Under the pieces are notes generated by a model, which did no database searches, was not told where the DNA came from, and saw only the letters and a program-made list of their open reading frames with translations. The position numbers were made by a program, and so were the translations under genes. Shown here in pieces: positions 25,521-34,765 of a stretch of 64,000 nucleotides of DNA (its first letter is position 1; every line of letters begins with the position of its first letter). This DNA is from Burkholderia diffusa (GTDB lineage: Bacteria > Pseudomonadota > Gammaproteobacteria > Burkholderiales > Burkholderiaceae), in NCBI RefSeq assembly GCF_902499115.1, contig NZ_CABVPN010000031.1, forward strand, positions 1 to 64,000, in the 5' to 3' direction.

Positions 25521-26999
25521 TCAAACACGCGCCGTCTTCTGCAGCACCGTCTTGCTTACCATGTAGGCATCGAGCGATCCCGCCCCGCCTTCGCGCCCGA
25601 TCCCGCTGTCCTTGACGCCGCCGAACGGCATGTCGGCGCCCGGCACGCCGAAATGATTGATCGACAACGCGCCACACTCCAGTTCACGCCTAAAGCGCTC
25701 AGCATCGTGCATCGAGTTGGTGAATGCGTAAGCGGCCAGGCCGATCGACAGGCTGTTCGCGATCGTCAAGCCGTCGCTCACGTTCTTCATCGGAACGCAT
25801 ACCCCAAGCGGGCCGAACGGCTCGGTACTCATCGCCTTTGCATGCCTGGGCACGTCCGCCAGCACAGTTGGCGCGTAAAAGTGACCGCGTTCGCCGACTC
25901 GGTGCCCGCCCGCGGCAATACGCGCACCAGCAGTTGCGGCGTCGGCGACAAGCGATTCCATCGCGGCAAGCCGACGCGCGTTGATCACCGGCCCCATCTG
26001 AACGTTCGGCTCGAATCCATCGCCAACGCGAATTTCGTCGGCCGCTTTGGCGAACGCAGCCACGAAGTCGGCATACACGCCTTCATGCACGATGAAGCGA
26101 GAAGGCGATGCGCAGATCTGGCCAGCCATGCGCATCTTCGCTGCAACTGCGATCCGCGCGATCCGGGCCGCATCGACGTCGTCGCAAACGAGAACCGGTG
26201 CATGTCCGCCCAACTCCATCAGTACCGGTTTCATCGCGGCGCCGGCAAGCTGGGAAAGCTGCATGCCGACCTGCACTGAGCCGGTCAGCGTGATCATTCG
26301 GATCGCAGGCGACGCGATCAGGATCGAGGAAATTTCGGCGGGATCACCGAACACGAGATTGAGCACACCGAACGGCAGGCCCGCATCGATAAAGCATTGA
26401 ACGAATGCGCACGCAGCGCCGGGTGTTTCCTCGGCAGCCTTGATGACGATCGAGCAACCCGCCGCCAACGCCCCGCTGATCTTCCGTGATGGAGAACTGA
26501 TCGGCACATTCCACGGCGTGAATGCCGCTACCGGCCCGATGGGCTGCCTGACGACCATCCGCAGCATGTCTGGCTCAGACGGCGCGATGGTTCCATAGGC
26601 ACGCAGCAGCTGAGCCGCATCCCATTCGAGGAACGTGTGTGCGCGCTCGACTTCCGCGCGTGCGTCCGCGATGGGTTTGCCCTGCTCCAGCGTGATGATC
26701 GATGCGATTGCGTCGACGCGCTCACGCAGCAAATCAGCGACGCGCAGCAGCAATGCCGCACGCTCGTCAGGCGCCGTATCCCGCCAGATCCCAAACGCTC
26801 GATGCGCCGCGCTCAATGCGCGTTCGAGATCCTCTCGCGTCGCGCGCGGCACGGGACCCAGCACACTTTCATCGCTCGGATTTTCGACAGCATGGCAGAC
26901 GGCGCGATCGTAAATCCACTCGCCGTCGATATGTAGCCCGATGCGAGGATACATTCGACGGGCCATGGTTTGATGCGCGTTCGGCGTCAAGTCCGACAT
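25521..26999 (-). CDS. Aldehyde dehydrogenase, succinate-semialdehyde dehydrogenase-like
   Basis: A 492-residue NAD(P)-dependent aldehyde dehydrogenase. Motifs: FTPWNVPISSPSRKISGALAAG, ITLTGSVQVGMQ, catalytic Glu in LMELGGHAPVLV and catalytic Cys in MAGQICASPSRF. The C-terminal FGGVKDSGIGREGG belongs to the GabD-like subgroup. The start at 26999 is fixed by AAGGAG six bases upstream and removes five residues from the longest frame. It probably oxidises an aldehyde made in the pathway of this operon, in which MaoC is upstream and DUF35/thiolase downstream. The actual substrate is unknown. Confidence 0.88.
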   Translation of the reverse strand: MSDLTPNAHQTMARRMYPRIGLHIDGEWIYDRAVCHAVENPSDESVLGPVPRATREDLERALSAAHRAFGIWRDTAPDERAALLLRVADLLRERVDAIASIITLEQGKPIADARAEVERAHTFLEWDAAQLLRAYGTIAPSEPDMLRMVVRQPIGPVAAFTPWNVPISSPSRKISGALAAGCSIVIKAAEETPGAACAFVQCFIDAGLPFGVLNLVFGDPAEISSILIASPAIRMITLTGSVQVGMQLSQLAGAAMKPVLMELGGHAPVLVCDDVDAARIARIAVAAKMRMAGQICASPSRFIVHEGVYADFVAAFAKAADEIRVGDGFEPNVQMGPVINARRLAAMESLVADAATAGARIAAGGHRVGERGHFYAPTVLADVPRHAKAMSTEPFGPLGVCVPMKNVSDGLTIANSLSIGLAAYAFTNSMHDAERFRRELECGALSINHFGVPGADMPFGGVKDSGIGREGGAGSLDAYMVSKTVLQKTARV

Positions 27000-27093
27000 C
27001 TCACACTCCTTCATTTGGTCCGCCCGCGATCGGCGGCGCCCACGGGCATTCCCTGCTGCCGAATGTCGTCAGGCCGGATGCGCTAGGCGCAAT

Positions 27094-27582
27094 TCAGGCC
27101 GCGCTCGACGCCTGCTCGCTGCCGTCTTTCGGCCGACGGCGATAAAGCAAAGTCACTTCCATCTGCTGCACGACGGCCCCGTCCTGTCGCACGAAGCGAC
27201 GATCCATCTTGACGGTCCCGCGGTCCGGTTTACTGGATTCCTTGCGTTCGATCACGGTCATTTGCCCATGCAGCGTATCGCCATGCTTGACTGGCGCGAG
27301 CATCCGCCATTGGTCCACCTGAAGCAGCGCGAGCAACGTGCCGTCGTTGATGCCGCTCGCATATTGCAGCCCCCCCATGATTCCGTAGATGAGCGGACCA
27401 TGAGCGATCGGCTCGCCGAACTGGGTCGTCTTGCAGTACTCCCAATTTGTGTGGACTTCGTTGAAATCGCCCGTCAGGCAGGCGAAATTCACGATGTCGG
27501 TCGACGTAATCGTGCGAGCCGGCGTTTCAATGACCTTGCCTACTTCGAAATCCTCCCAGTACAACCCTCGTCTGGTCGACAT
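27094..27582 (-). CDS. MaoC-family dehydratase
   Basis: A 162-residue hot-dog-fold protein. The hydratase-2 motif is complete: NFACLTGDFNEVHTNWEYC (Asp and His) followed by FGEPIAHGPLIYGIMGGLQ. Such enzymes hydrate enoyl-CoA to R-3-hydroxyacyl-CoA or run the reverse. AAGGAG seven bases before the ATG at 27582 fixes the start. It is the first gene of the minus-strand operon with ALDH, DUF35 and thiolase. Upstream is a 299-bp divergent gap to the DUF2889 gene. Confidence 0.88.
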   Translation of the reverse strand: MSTRRGLYWEDFEVGKVIETPARTITSTDIVNFACLTGDFNEVHTNWEYCKTTQFGEPIAHGPLIYGIMGGLQYASGINDGTLLALLQVDQWRMLAPVKHGDTLHGQMTVIERKESSKPDRGTVKMDRRFVRQDGAVVQQMEVTLLYRRRPKDGSEQASSAA

Positions 27583-27881
27583 TGCCGATCTCCTTGCGTG
27601 ATGAATATCGCTGACGAGCAAGCAATCATCATGCCTTCCCGATATCGTCGAGCGCGCCGAGCTCCACAGGGCCGGCGGCGTCCACGCGCGGTCTGCAGTG
27701 TCATATCCGACGACACCGTGTCGTTGTCGTTGACACTGACCGTCGCGTTCGCGAGTGAATGCGCCGTGCGGACACCGGCTGCTGTAGCGAAGTCGCTATG
27801 GCACGACGCTTGCTGACGTTCCGGAAGACATGGTCGATCCAACCGTGTCGGTCGTTGCCGTTCACTTCCGGGAGAATCTCA

Positions 27882-28451
27882 GTGCCATTATCCGAACCGC
27901 GCAGTCGCCGCGAACTCCATCACCGCGCGATCGATATGAGGACGTACGCGCGCGATGACGGTCTCTATGAAGTCGAAGCTCATCTCGTCGATACCAAGCC
28001 GTTCGATTTCCAGCATTCCGGGCGCCCGGATCCGCTACCGGCCGGCGCGCCGCTGCACGACCTTCGGGTTCGCGTCACCGTCGACGATCAATACGTGATT
28101 CACCGCGTCGAGGCGGCGTCGGACGCGACGCCGTTCGCGCTATGCAGGGAAGCCGAGACGACGTTGAACGTGCTCGTCGGACAGCGTATCGGCAAGGGGT
28201 GGTCATCCGTCGTCAAGGACAGCCTGCGGGGAGCGGCGAGTTGCACGCATCTGAGAGAAGTCCTGATTCCGCTCGCGACGACCCTGATGCAAGGCGTTCG
28301 CGGCGTGAGGGGTGTGCCGAGCCAATTCGTCGACGCGAATGGCAAACCGACGATCCTGAACAGTTGCTACGCCTATGCGGATCATCGCGATGTCGTGAAG
28401 CAGCGGTGGCCTCAACACTTCAAACCAACGACGCAGTCCACTGCCGACTGA
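27882..28451 (+). CDS. DUF2889 domain-containing protein
   Basis: A 189-residue protein of DUF2889, a family of unknown activity often found near CoA-ester catabolism genes in beta-proteobacteria. The family signature is clear: RRELHHRAIDMRTYARDDGL, then YEVEAHLVDTKPFDF. A later part reads GAASCTHLREVLIPLATTLMQ with conserved His. I choose the GTG at 27882 because GGGAG lies seven bases upstream and the protein then begins just before the signature. It is divergent from the MaoC operon and followed by an MFS transporter gene. Confidence 0.8.
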   Translation: MPLSEPRSRRELHHRAIDMRTYARDDGLYEVEAHLVDTKPFDFQHSGRPDPLPAGAPLHDLRVRVTVDDQYVIHRVEAASDATPFALCREAETTLNVLVGQRIGKGWSSVVKDSLRGAASCTHLREVLIPLATTLMQGVRGVRGVPSQFVDANGKPTILNSCYAYADHRDVVKQRWPQHFKPTTQSTAD

Positions 28452-28519
28452 AGCGCGCCGTCACCACGATAGCGATTGCGCCAGCCATCCCCCCCTCCAC
28501 CTTCAGCAGATCATCAATC

Positions 28520-29977
28520 ATGGGCGGCACTCTCCCCCCGCAACAACGCAATCGCTCGACGAGCAGCGCACATGAACGCCGAATGACGATCACGCTTTGG
28601 CTGGTCGCCGCCGGATTCTTCATGCAGACGCTCGATACCACGATCGTCAACACCGCGCTGCCCGGCATGGCACGAAGCCTCGGCGAAGCACCGCTTCATA
28701 TGCAATCGGTGGTCATCGCCTATTCGCTCACCATGGCCCTGATGATTCCGATTTCCGGATGTCTGGCGGACCGGTTCGGCACGCGGCGGGTATTTTTCTC
28801 CGCGATCGTCATCTTCACGCTCGGATCGCTGTTGTGCGCAAACGCGCAAACGCTGTGGCAGCTGGTGCTGTTTCGCGTCGTACAGGGCGCAGGAGGGGCG
28901 ATGCTATTGCCGATCGGACGGCTCGCCGTCATTCGTTCGTTCTCGCGCGAACGCTACCTGCCTGCCCTCACGTTCATCGCGATACCTGGCCTAGTCGGAC
29001 CGCTGGTCGGTCCGATGCTCGGGGGCTGGCTCACAGAAGCCGCGTCCTGGCACTGGATATTCCTGATCAACGTACCGATCGGCGTGCTCGGGTGTGCCGC
29101 GACAGCGATCTACATGCCGGGAGAACCGCTGCCCACCGCTGGCCGATTCGACGTCCCCGGTTATCTGATGCTCGCCGTCTCGATGCTGTCGATCACGCTT
29201 GCGCTCGACGGAGTAGCCGAATTCGGGCTCACGCACCGCGCAGTGATCGGCCTTGTCGCGCTGACATTCGCCGGCATCGGCATGTACTGCTTCCATGCGA
29301 GGCGCATTCCGGATCCGCTGTTTCCGCTGAAGCTGTTCGACATCCGCACGTTCAGGATCGGCCTATCGGGGAATGTGCTGGCGAGAATAGGCGCAGGTGC
29401 CATGCCCTATCTGCTGCCGCTCCTGCTCCAGGTCAGCCTGGGATACGCTCCGTTTCACGCCGGCATGATGATGCTCCCGATCGCGGCGGCCGGCATGGCA
29501 TGCAGACCGCCGGCCGTTCGGCTGATCACATCTTACGGCTATCGCAAGGTTCTCCTGATCAATACGCTGGCGATGGGTTTGTCAATGTCGTGCTTCGCAT
29601 TGATATCGCCGTCGCAACCGGCATGGCTGCATGTCGCGCAGTTTGCCATGTTCGGCGCGGTCAATGCGACTCAGTTCACCGCGATGAACGCGGTTACGCT
29701 GCGGGACCTGGGAACGGTCGGCGCAAGCAGCGGCAACAGCCTCTTCTCGCTGGCGCAAATGCTGTCAATGAGCCTCGGCGTGACGATTGCGGGCGCCTTG
29801 CTCGACCAGTTCACTGAGATGTTCGGCCACCAAACACATTTCCAGACGCTCACCGCCTTTCACGCCACATTTGCATGCATCGGTCTCGTCACTGCGTCGG
29901 CCGCACTGATCTTTGCGCGGTTGACGCCTGAAGCGCGCGTGGTCTCCGTTCACGCCGGCGCCGCCGAGGAGGCATGA
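28520..29977 (+). CDS. MFS transporter, DHA2 (EmrB/QacA-like) family
   Basis: A 485-residue inner-membrane protein with about 14 hydrophobic segments. Motif D1 appears as DTTIVNTALPGMARSLG, motif A as GCLADRFGTRRVFF and motif C as PGLVGPLVGPMLGGWLT. DHA2 members export drugs or organic acids by proton antiport. The ATG at 28520 has only a weak ribosome site; a later ATG (MTITLWLVAAGFF) removes a polar 21-residue leader and is the alternative. No MFP or outer-membrane partner is adjacent. It may export a pathway intermediate or toxic substrate. Confidence 0.85.
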   Translation: MGGTLPPQQRNRSTSSAHERRMTITLWLVAAGFFMQTLDTTIVNTALPGMARSLGEAPLHMQSVVIAYSLTMALMIPISGCLADRFGTRRVFFSAIVIFTLGSLLCANAQTLWQLVLFRVVQGAGGAMLLPIGRLAVIRSFSRERYLPALTFIAIPGLVGPLVGPMLGGWLTEAASWHWIFLINVPIGVLGCAATAIYMPGEPLPTAGRFDVPGYLMLAVSMLSITLALDGVAEFGLTHRAVIGLVALTFAGIGMYCFHARRIPDPLFPLKLFDIRTFRIGLSGNVLARIGAGAMPYLLPLLLQVSLGYAPFHAGMMMLPIAAAGMACRPPAVRLITSYGYRKVLLINTLAMGLSMSCFALISPSQPAWLHVAQFAMFGAVNATQFTAMNAVTLRDLGTVGASSGNSLFSLAQMLSMSLGVTIAGALLDQFTEMFGHQTHFQTLTAFHATFACIGLVTASAALIFARLTPEARVVSVHAGAAEEA

Positions 29978-30047
29978 TCAGGTGCGGCGAGCCGGAGCAG
30001 CAGGGGCGCGCGGCCCCCGAGGTCACACCGCATATCGCCGTCGTTGC

Positions 30048-31169
30048 TTACTCGTCACGTCCGGCACTGCCGACGCTCGCGCGCAGTGCCGGGGCGTCGC
30101 TACTCGAAGCGTCGCCGCGAAATGCCTCGACGATCGGCACCGGGAGCGCATCGATCACTTGCCCGCCCGGCATCCGAACTTTGCGATCGAACAGTCGCCG
30201 GCCGGCAAAATGCGGATCCGTGACCGCATGCTCGAGCGAGACGACACGCACGGTGCACGTGTCGGTCCCTGCGAAACGTTCGAGCCATGTATCGGCAGTC
30301 TGGCCGGCAATCAGTTGCGCCACCCGCTGCTTGACGCCGGGCTCGTCGCCATTCTTCGTCGCCAGTTCCGGTGCGCCGATCACCTCGGTGAAGTTTCTCC
30401 AGAATTTTTCCTCGAGCGGAGCGGCGGCAAGATACTGGGCATCTAGCGTCTTGTAAATCTGGTACCGTGCGGTGCCGCCGGTCACCAGCTCTCCCCCCGG
30501 CGTGGGCCAGCCGTTGCCCGTCGTTCCGTTGCCCAGCGCCCAGTACATGAACGTGAACAGGTTGTCTGCCATCGAGATGTCCAGCCGGCAGCCCTTTCCG
30601 GTCGCATCGCGTTGCTTCAGCGCCAGCAGAATATTGATGACCGCGGGGTATGCTCCGCCGCCGATGTCGGCGATCAGCGCCGGCGGCAACACGGGCGCGC
30701 CGTCCGGATCGCAGGACAGCGCCAGCATGCCGGTTTCCGCGAGATAGTTGAGGTCATGAGCAGCGACGCCCGCCTTCGGTCCGCTTTGGCCGTAGCCCGT
30801 GATCGAGCAGTAAATGACGCGCGGATTTCGTTCCGCCACTTGCTCGTAACCGAGACCGAGACGCGCCATGACACCCGGTCGAAACTGCTCGACCAGTACA
30901 TCCGCATCGTCGATCAGCGCCAGAACCGCCTCTCGACCGGCGACGCTCTTCAGATCGAGCGCCACCGAGCGCTTGCCGCGGTTCAGCATACCGAAGTTGA
31001 CGCTGTCGGTCCCGGCCTTCGGAACGTACGAGCGCATCTCATCGCCACCGGCCGGTCTTTCGACCTTGACGACGTCCGCGCCCGCTTCGGCCAGCAGCAG
31101 CGTGCATAGCGGGCCAGGCAACAGCGTGCTCAAATCGACAACCTTGACACCCTTCAGAGGCTGATTCAT
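30048..31169 (-). CDS. CaiB/BaiF family protein, alpha-methylacyl-CoA racemase-like
   Basis: A 373-residue class III CoA-transferase fold. It starts KGVKVVDLSTLLPGPLCTLLL, with ADVVKVERPAGGD. The racemase-specific residues are present: His/Asp in AAHDLNYLAETGML and Asp in ALIADIGGGAYPAV, as in AMACR/MCR, so inversion of a 2-methylacyl-CoA is more likely than CoA transfer. Its ATG overlaps the stop of the upstream gene (ATGA), implying coupled translation. It is the last gene of the 34.8-30 kb operon and suggests a branched or ring-substituted substrate. Confidence 0.85.
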   Translation of the reverse strand: MNQPLKGVKVVDLSTLLPGPLCTLLLAEAGADVVKVERPAGGDEMRSYVPKAGTDSVNFGMLNRGKRSVALDLKSVAGREAVLALIDDADVLVEQFRPGVMARLGLGYEQVAERNPRVIYCSITGYGQSGPKAGVAAHDLNYLAETGMLALSCDPDGAPVLPPALIADIGGGAYPAVINILLALKQRDATGKGCRLDISMADNLFTFMYWALGNGTTGNGWPTPGGELVTGGTARYQIYKTLDAQYLAAAPLEEKFWRNFTEVIGAPELATKNGDEPGVKQRVAQLIAGQTADTWLERFAGTDTCTVRVVSLEHAVTDPHFAGRRLFDRKVRMPGGQVIDALPVPIVEAFRGDASSSDAPALRASVGSAGRDE

Positions 31170-31855
31170 CGCTCGCCGCCTTCCGCACGCTGATGTGCGA
31201 CCTGGGCCCGCCGCGCCGGCGCATACGCACTGTCGCCCAACGCTTCATAAAGCGCCCGCGTCACGCTGTGGTGATGATTCAGACCGGTACGCTCGAGCAG
31301 CGCGATCGGCCCCTCCGGATAACCGAGCCCGAGGCGCAGCGTCGTATCGAGATCAGATGCGGTTGCCAGCTTCTCGTCGAGACGGCGCAGCGCCGCGTTG
31401 TAATACGGCCGCACGAGCCGATCGACGATCCGGCCTGGAAAATCACCACAAAGGGCGACTACGAAGCAGGCGTCCTCGAACACCTGCTTCGCCTGGGCGA
31501 GCGCCGATTCGTCGGGCTGAGCCGGCTTGACGAGCTCGATCAACCGGCTCGGCTCGGCATCGCCCAGTCGAAAGCGCGCAAAGCCGAACACGTTCGGCGC
31601 TGCGCCGCCACGCTGATCGGCCGACGCGGAATCACCGGTATGAACCGCGAGGCACTCGTGACCGAGCTCCACCAGAACGAAAGGCACATCTGCGGGGTTC
31701 CAGCCGCCGTCGATGTCATGCGAGAATGCCGTCCCGGCCTTCGAGCCGATGTAAACGCGTGCCGCGGCGTCATCGCGCGCCGCTTCCACAAATGCGTGAC
31801 CGCCCTGAAAGGAACGGCTCTCGCCGCTCTGGATAATGCGATAGCTCATCGTCAT
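31166..31855 (-). CDS. Protein with C-terminal 3-hydroxyacyl-CoA dehydrogenase domain only
   Basis: A 229-residue protein. The first half does not show a dinucleotide-binding GxGxxG (it reads SKAGTAFSHDIDGGWNPAD). The second half is a 3HCDH C-terminal domain (CGDFPGRIVDRLVRPYYNAALRRLDEKLA, LRLGLGYPEGPIALLERTG). It resembles the second half of the long PaaH-type protein at 6493-8040. It overlaps both neighbours by ATGA junctions, directly after a complete short-form dehydrogenase, so the two may form a split version of the long enzyme. Its own activity is doubtful; a structural role is more likely. Confidence 0.75.
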   Translation of the reverse strand: MTMSYRIIQSGESRSFQGGHAFVEAARDDAAARVYIGSKAGTAFSHDIDGGWNPADVPFVLVELGHECLAVHTGDSASADQRGGAAPNVFGFARFRLGDAEPSRLIELVKPAQPDESALAQAKQVFEDACFVVALCGDFPGRIVDRLVRPYYNAALRRLDEKLATASDLDTTLRLGLGYPEGPIALLERTGLNHHHSVTRALYEALGDSAYAPARRAQVAHQRAEGGER

Positions 31856-32727
31856 GCTCCGAACATCTTCGTGTCGTTATACGTGTGGAAGCCTTGCCCC
31901 GTCTTCTTGCCGAGGCGACCTGCCGCGATCATCCGTCTGACGAGCGGCGGACACGCGGCGCGCGCTTCGTGCGTGAGTCCGTGCATCGCTTCGCAAAGCA
32001 GACGCTGCGTATCCAGGCCGACCAGGTCGAGCAACTCGAGCGGACCCATCGGATAGCCGAGCGCGGTCTTGATTGCCTTGTCGATGTCGGCCGGCTCCGC
32101 CACGCCCTGCTCGACGAGCCGGATCGCGTCGTTGTTGAACGGAATCAGGAAGTAGTTGAGGATGAAGCCGGGCGTGTCCTGGGTCCGGACCGGGCGCTGA
32201 CCCAGCGCTTCGGCAAAAGCCCATGCGCGCTCGAACGATTCATCGCTCGTGTTCATCCCGGGCGACATTTCGATCAGCTTCATCAGTTGGGCCGGCAAGC
32301 AGAAATGCATGCCCACGAAGCGATCGGGCCGGCCCGAGCCGCCCGCGATCTCGGTAATCGAGATTGTCGATGTGTTTGATGCGAACAGCGTATGTGCCGG
32401 GCACACCTTGTCCAGGGTACTGAACAGTTGGTGCTTGACGGCCAGATCCTCGAACACCGCCTCGATCACGACGTCGCAATCGGCGAGGTCGTCGAGCTTT
32501 GTCGTCCCGTGCCAGCGGGACATAATTTCCGGCACCGCGTCGGCAGGAAGCTTGCCACGCTCTGCCGATTTCCTCAGAAAGCTTTCGGCCTGGCCGCGCG
32601 CGCGCTCGAGCGCCTCTTGCCTGGTGTCATACACGCGCGTCACGAACCCCGCCCGGGCCGCGACGATCGCGATACCCGTGCCCATCGTTCCGCCACCTGC
32701 GATTCCAACTGTCTTGATTTGCGCCAT
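31852..32727 (-). CDS. 3-hydroxyacyl-CoA dehydrogenase (short, HbdA/PaaH-like)
   Basis: A 291-residue enzyme. It has VGIAGGGTMGTGIAIVAARAG (NAD loop), FASNTSTISITEIAGGSGRPDRFVG, the catalytic His in GMHFCLPAQLMKLIEM and the 3HCDH domain (TQDTPGFILNYFLIPFNN, ALGYPMGPLELLDLVGLD). It ends KKTGQGFHTYN. It oxidises 3-hydroxyacyl-CoA with NAD. AGGAG six bases before the ATG. The stop overlaps the start of the next gene. Confidence 0.92.
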   Translation of the reverse strand: MAQIKTVGIAGGGTMGTGIAIVAARAGFVTRVYDTRQEALERARGQAESFLRKSAERGKLPADAVPEIMSRWHGTTKLDDLADCDVVIEAVFEDLAVKHQLFSTLDKVCPAHTLFASNTSTISITEIAGGSGRPDRFVGMHFCLPAQLMKLIEMSPGMNTSDESFERAWAFAEALGQRPVRTQDTPGFILNYFLIPFNNDAIRLVEQGVAEPADIDKAIKTALGYPMGPLELLDLVGLDTQRLLCEAMHGLTHEARAACPPLVRRMIAAGRLGKKTGQGFHTYNDTKMFGA

Positions 32728-32736
32728 GCGCGTCTC

Positions 32737-33903
32737 CTATTTGAGAATGAAGCTGCGACCGATCAGTTGGCGATGAACCTGATTGGTTCCCTCCCAGATC
32801 TGCGTGATCTTCGCGTCGCGCATCAGCCTTTCGACGCGATAATCCGAGCAATATCCGTAGCCGCCAAGCAGTTGGACCGCATCCGTCGTGATACGCATTG
32901 CTGCGTCCGATGCGCGCATCTTGAGCATCGACGCTTCGATCCCGAAATCCGTTTCCCCGGCGTCGACCATTCCGGCCACCTGCCAAAGCCACGATTCGCA
33001 CAGCGCGAGCTCCGATGCAAGATCCGCCACCATGAATTGAATGCCCTGGAACTCGATCACCTTGCGGCCCGATTGCTTGCGCTCGTTGATATACGCCACG
33101 GCATCCTCGAAGGCACCGCGCGCGATGCCGAGCGCATGCGCCGCAACGCTAGGTCGGGAGCGGTTCAGCGAACCCAGCAGAATGCGCAATCCGTCGCCAG
33201 GTTCTCCCACCAGATTCGTACGAGGTACGCGACAATTGTCGAACGACAGCGTCGCCGTCCCCGACGCGCGCGTTCCCATCTTGTCTTCGACGCCGATCAC
33301 GCTGAGGCCGGGCGTCCCCTTCTCGAGGATCAGCACCGAGATCGCGCGTTTCGGATCGTCGATGCCGTCCCACTTTCCGAACAGCAGATACAGGTCGGCG
33401 ACATCCCCGTTGGTAATGAATGTCTTGCCGCCGTTGATCACGATCTCGCCGCCATTCTCGCGAAACGTCGTCCGCATACCGGTCGCGTCGGAGCCGGCAC
33501 CGGGCTCGGTAATCGCCAGCGATGCGAGCGCACCGCCCGCCACCGCCGGCAGAAAGCGCTGCTTTTGCCCTTCGCTGCCGTACTCGATCAGCGGCTTGAT
33601 CGCGTGGAAATTCGTTGCCCAGATAATGCCGGTCGCCGCGCATGCCTTTGCGATCTCCCGCACGCAGAGCGCGTAGCACGTGAACGACAGTTGCGCACCG
33701 CCGTACGCATCCGGGATGAACATGGCATTCAGGCCAAGTTCATTGATCGCGTCAATGTTCTGCTGCGGAAACGTACCGGTACGGTCGTACTCGGCCGCAT
33801 AAGGCGCAATCCGATCCCGCGCGAGCGCGCGCACGCTGTCCACGATCATCCGCTCGTCGTCGTTCAGGCGAATGCGAGAATCGATTCTCTCCAGTATGTT
33901 CAT
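32737..33903 (-). CDS. Acyl-CoA dehydrogenase
   Basis: A 388-residue flavoenzyme. Domains in order: N-terminal helical (FMIPDAYGG-like FIPDAYGGAQLSF), middle beta (ASLAITEPGAGSDATGM, VINGGKTFITNGDVADLYLLF, DKMGTRASGTATLSFDNCRVP), C-terminal (FQGIQFMVADLASELAL, DAVQLLGGYGYCSDYRVERLMRDAKIT). The catalytic Glu lies in IWEGTNQVHRQLIGR. It makes the 2,3-double bond and reduces EtfAB, encoded at 8.5-10.3 kb. The start at 33903 is set by homology; the ribosome site is weak. The hydroxyacyl-CoA dehydrogenase start is 10 bp downstream. Confidence 0.93.
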   Translation of the reverse strand: MNILERIDSRIRLNDDERMIVDSVRALARDRIAPYAAEYDRTGTFPQQNIDAINELGLNAMFIPDAYGGAQLSFTCYALCVREIAKACAATGIIWATNFHAIKPLIEYGSEGQKQRFLPAVAGGALASLAITEPGAGSDATGMRTTFRENGGEIVINGGKTFITNGDVADLYLLFGKWDGIDDPKRAISVLILEKGTPGLSVIGVEDKMGTRASGTATLSFDNCRVPRTNLVGEPGDGLRILLGSLNRSRPSVAAHALGIARGAFEDAVAYINERKQSGRKVIEFQGIQFMVADLASELALCESWLWQVAGMVDAGETDFGIEASMLKMRASDAAMRITTDAVQLLGGYGYCSDYRVERLMRDAKITQIWEGTNQVHRQLIGRSFILK

Positions 33904-33994
33904 TCCATGTTCCGATTCGATTGGCAACCATCGACGAGCCGATATCGGCGACGGCACTCTACCGGCCGTCGGCACGCCGTCGTTCATACCCGCG

Positions 33995-34765
33995 TCAAGC
34001 GTCCTTGAATACCGGAGATCGCTTTTCGATGAAGGCGCGCATACCTTCGGCCGCGTCTTGCGTGCGGTATGCGAGCGTCGACAAATCCGCTTCCATGCGG
34101 AGTCCTTCGCCGAGATCGACGTCAGCGGCACGGCGCACGGCTTCACGCGCCAACAGCGACGAGCACGTGCTGAAGCCGATATAGCGCTGCGCATACTCGG
34201 CCCCGAGCGCCCGCGGATCGCCATCCTCGACGATGCAGTTCACGAGGCCAATACGCTCCGCCTCCTCTGCACCAACGGTTCGCCCGGACATGATGATGTC
34301 GAGCGCCCGCGCTTGGCCCACTAGGCGAGGCAGACGTTGCGTGCCGCCGTAACCGGGAATCAGGCCGAGTTTGATTTCCGGCAAGCCGACCTTCGCCTTT
34401 ACCGTGGCGATGCGGAACGTACATGCCATTGCAAGTTCGAGACCACCGCCGAACGCATAGCCGTGAATGACGGCAATCGACGGAATGCGCAAACGGTCGA
34501 GCTTCGCGAACGTCGCCTGGCCAAACAATGCGCCGTCCCGCTCCGCGATAAGATCCCGTCCCATCAATTCACGAATGTCCGCGCCCGCGCAAAATGCCTT
34601 GTCGCCGTGGCCGGTGATCACCAGCGCGCGTGCATCCGATGCGGACACGCGATCGAGGGCATCGGACAATTCCTGCAGGACTTCGAAGCTCAGTGCATTG
34701 AGTGCCTCCGGTCGGTTCAGCGTGATATACGCAATCGGACCTTCGACACTGATTTGAATCGGCAT
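33995..34765 (-). CDS. Enoyl-CoA hydratase
   Basis: A 256-residue crotonase. It starts MPIQISVEGPIAYITLNRPEALNAL and has KAFCAGADIRELMG, GYAFGGGLELAMACTFRIA and VGLPEIKLGLIPGYGGTQRLPRLVG. The first catalytic Glu (PEI) is present; the second position is Asp in ARALDIIMSG. Hydration of trans-2-enoyl-CoA is likely. AGGAG six bases before the ATG at 34765. It heads the block crotonase, acyl-CoA dehydrogenase, two HAD proteins, racemase. Confidence 0.9.
   Translation of the reverse strand: MPIQISVEGPIAYITLNRPEALNALSFEVLQELSDALDRVSASDARALVITGHGDKAFCAGADIRELMGRDLIAERDGALFGQATFAKLDRLRIPSIAVIHGYAFGGGLELAMACTFRIATVKAKVGLPEIKLGLIPGYGGTQRLPRLVGQARALDIIMSGRTVGAEEAERIGLVNCIVEDGDPRALGAEYAQRYIGFSTCSSLLAREAVRRAADVDLGEGLRMEADLSTLAYRTQDAAEGMRAFIEKRSPVFKDA

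Noticed and set aside
32392..34008. 538-codon open frame on the plus strand
   Set aside because: It is a shadow of the acyl-CoA and hydroxyacyl-CoA dehydrogenase genes on the other strand and has no recognisable domain.
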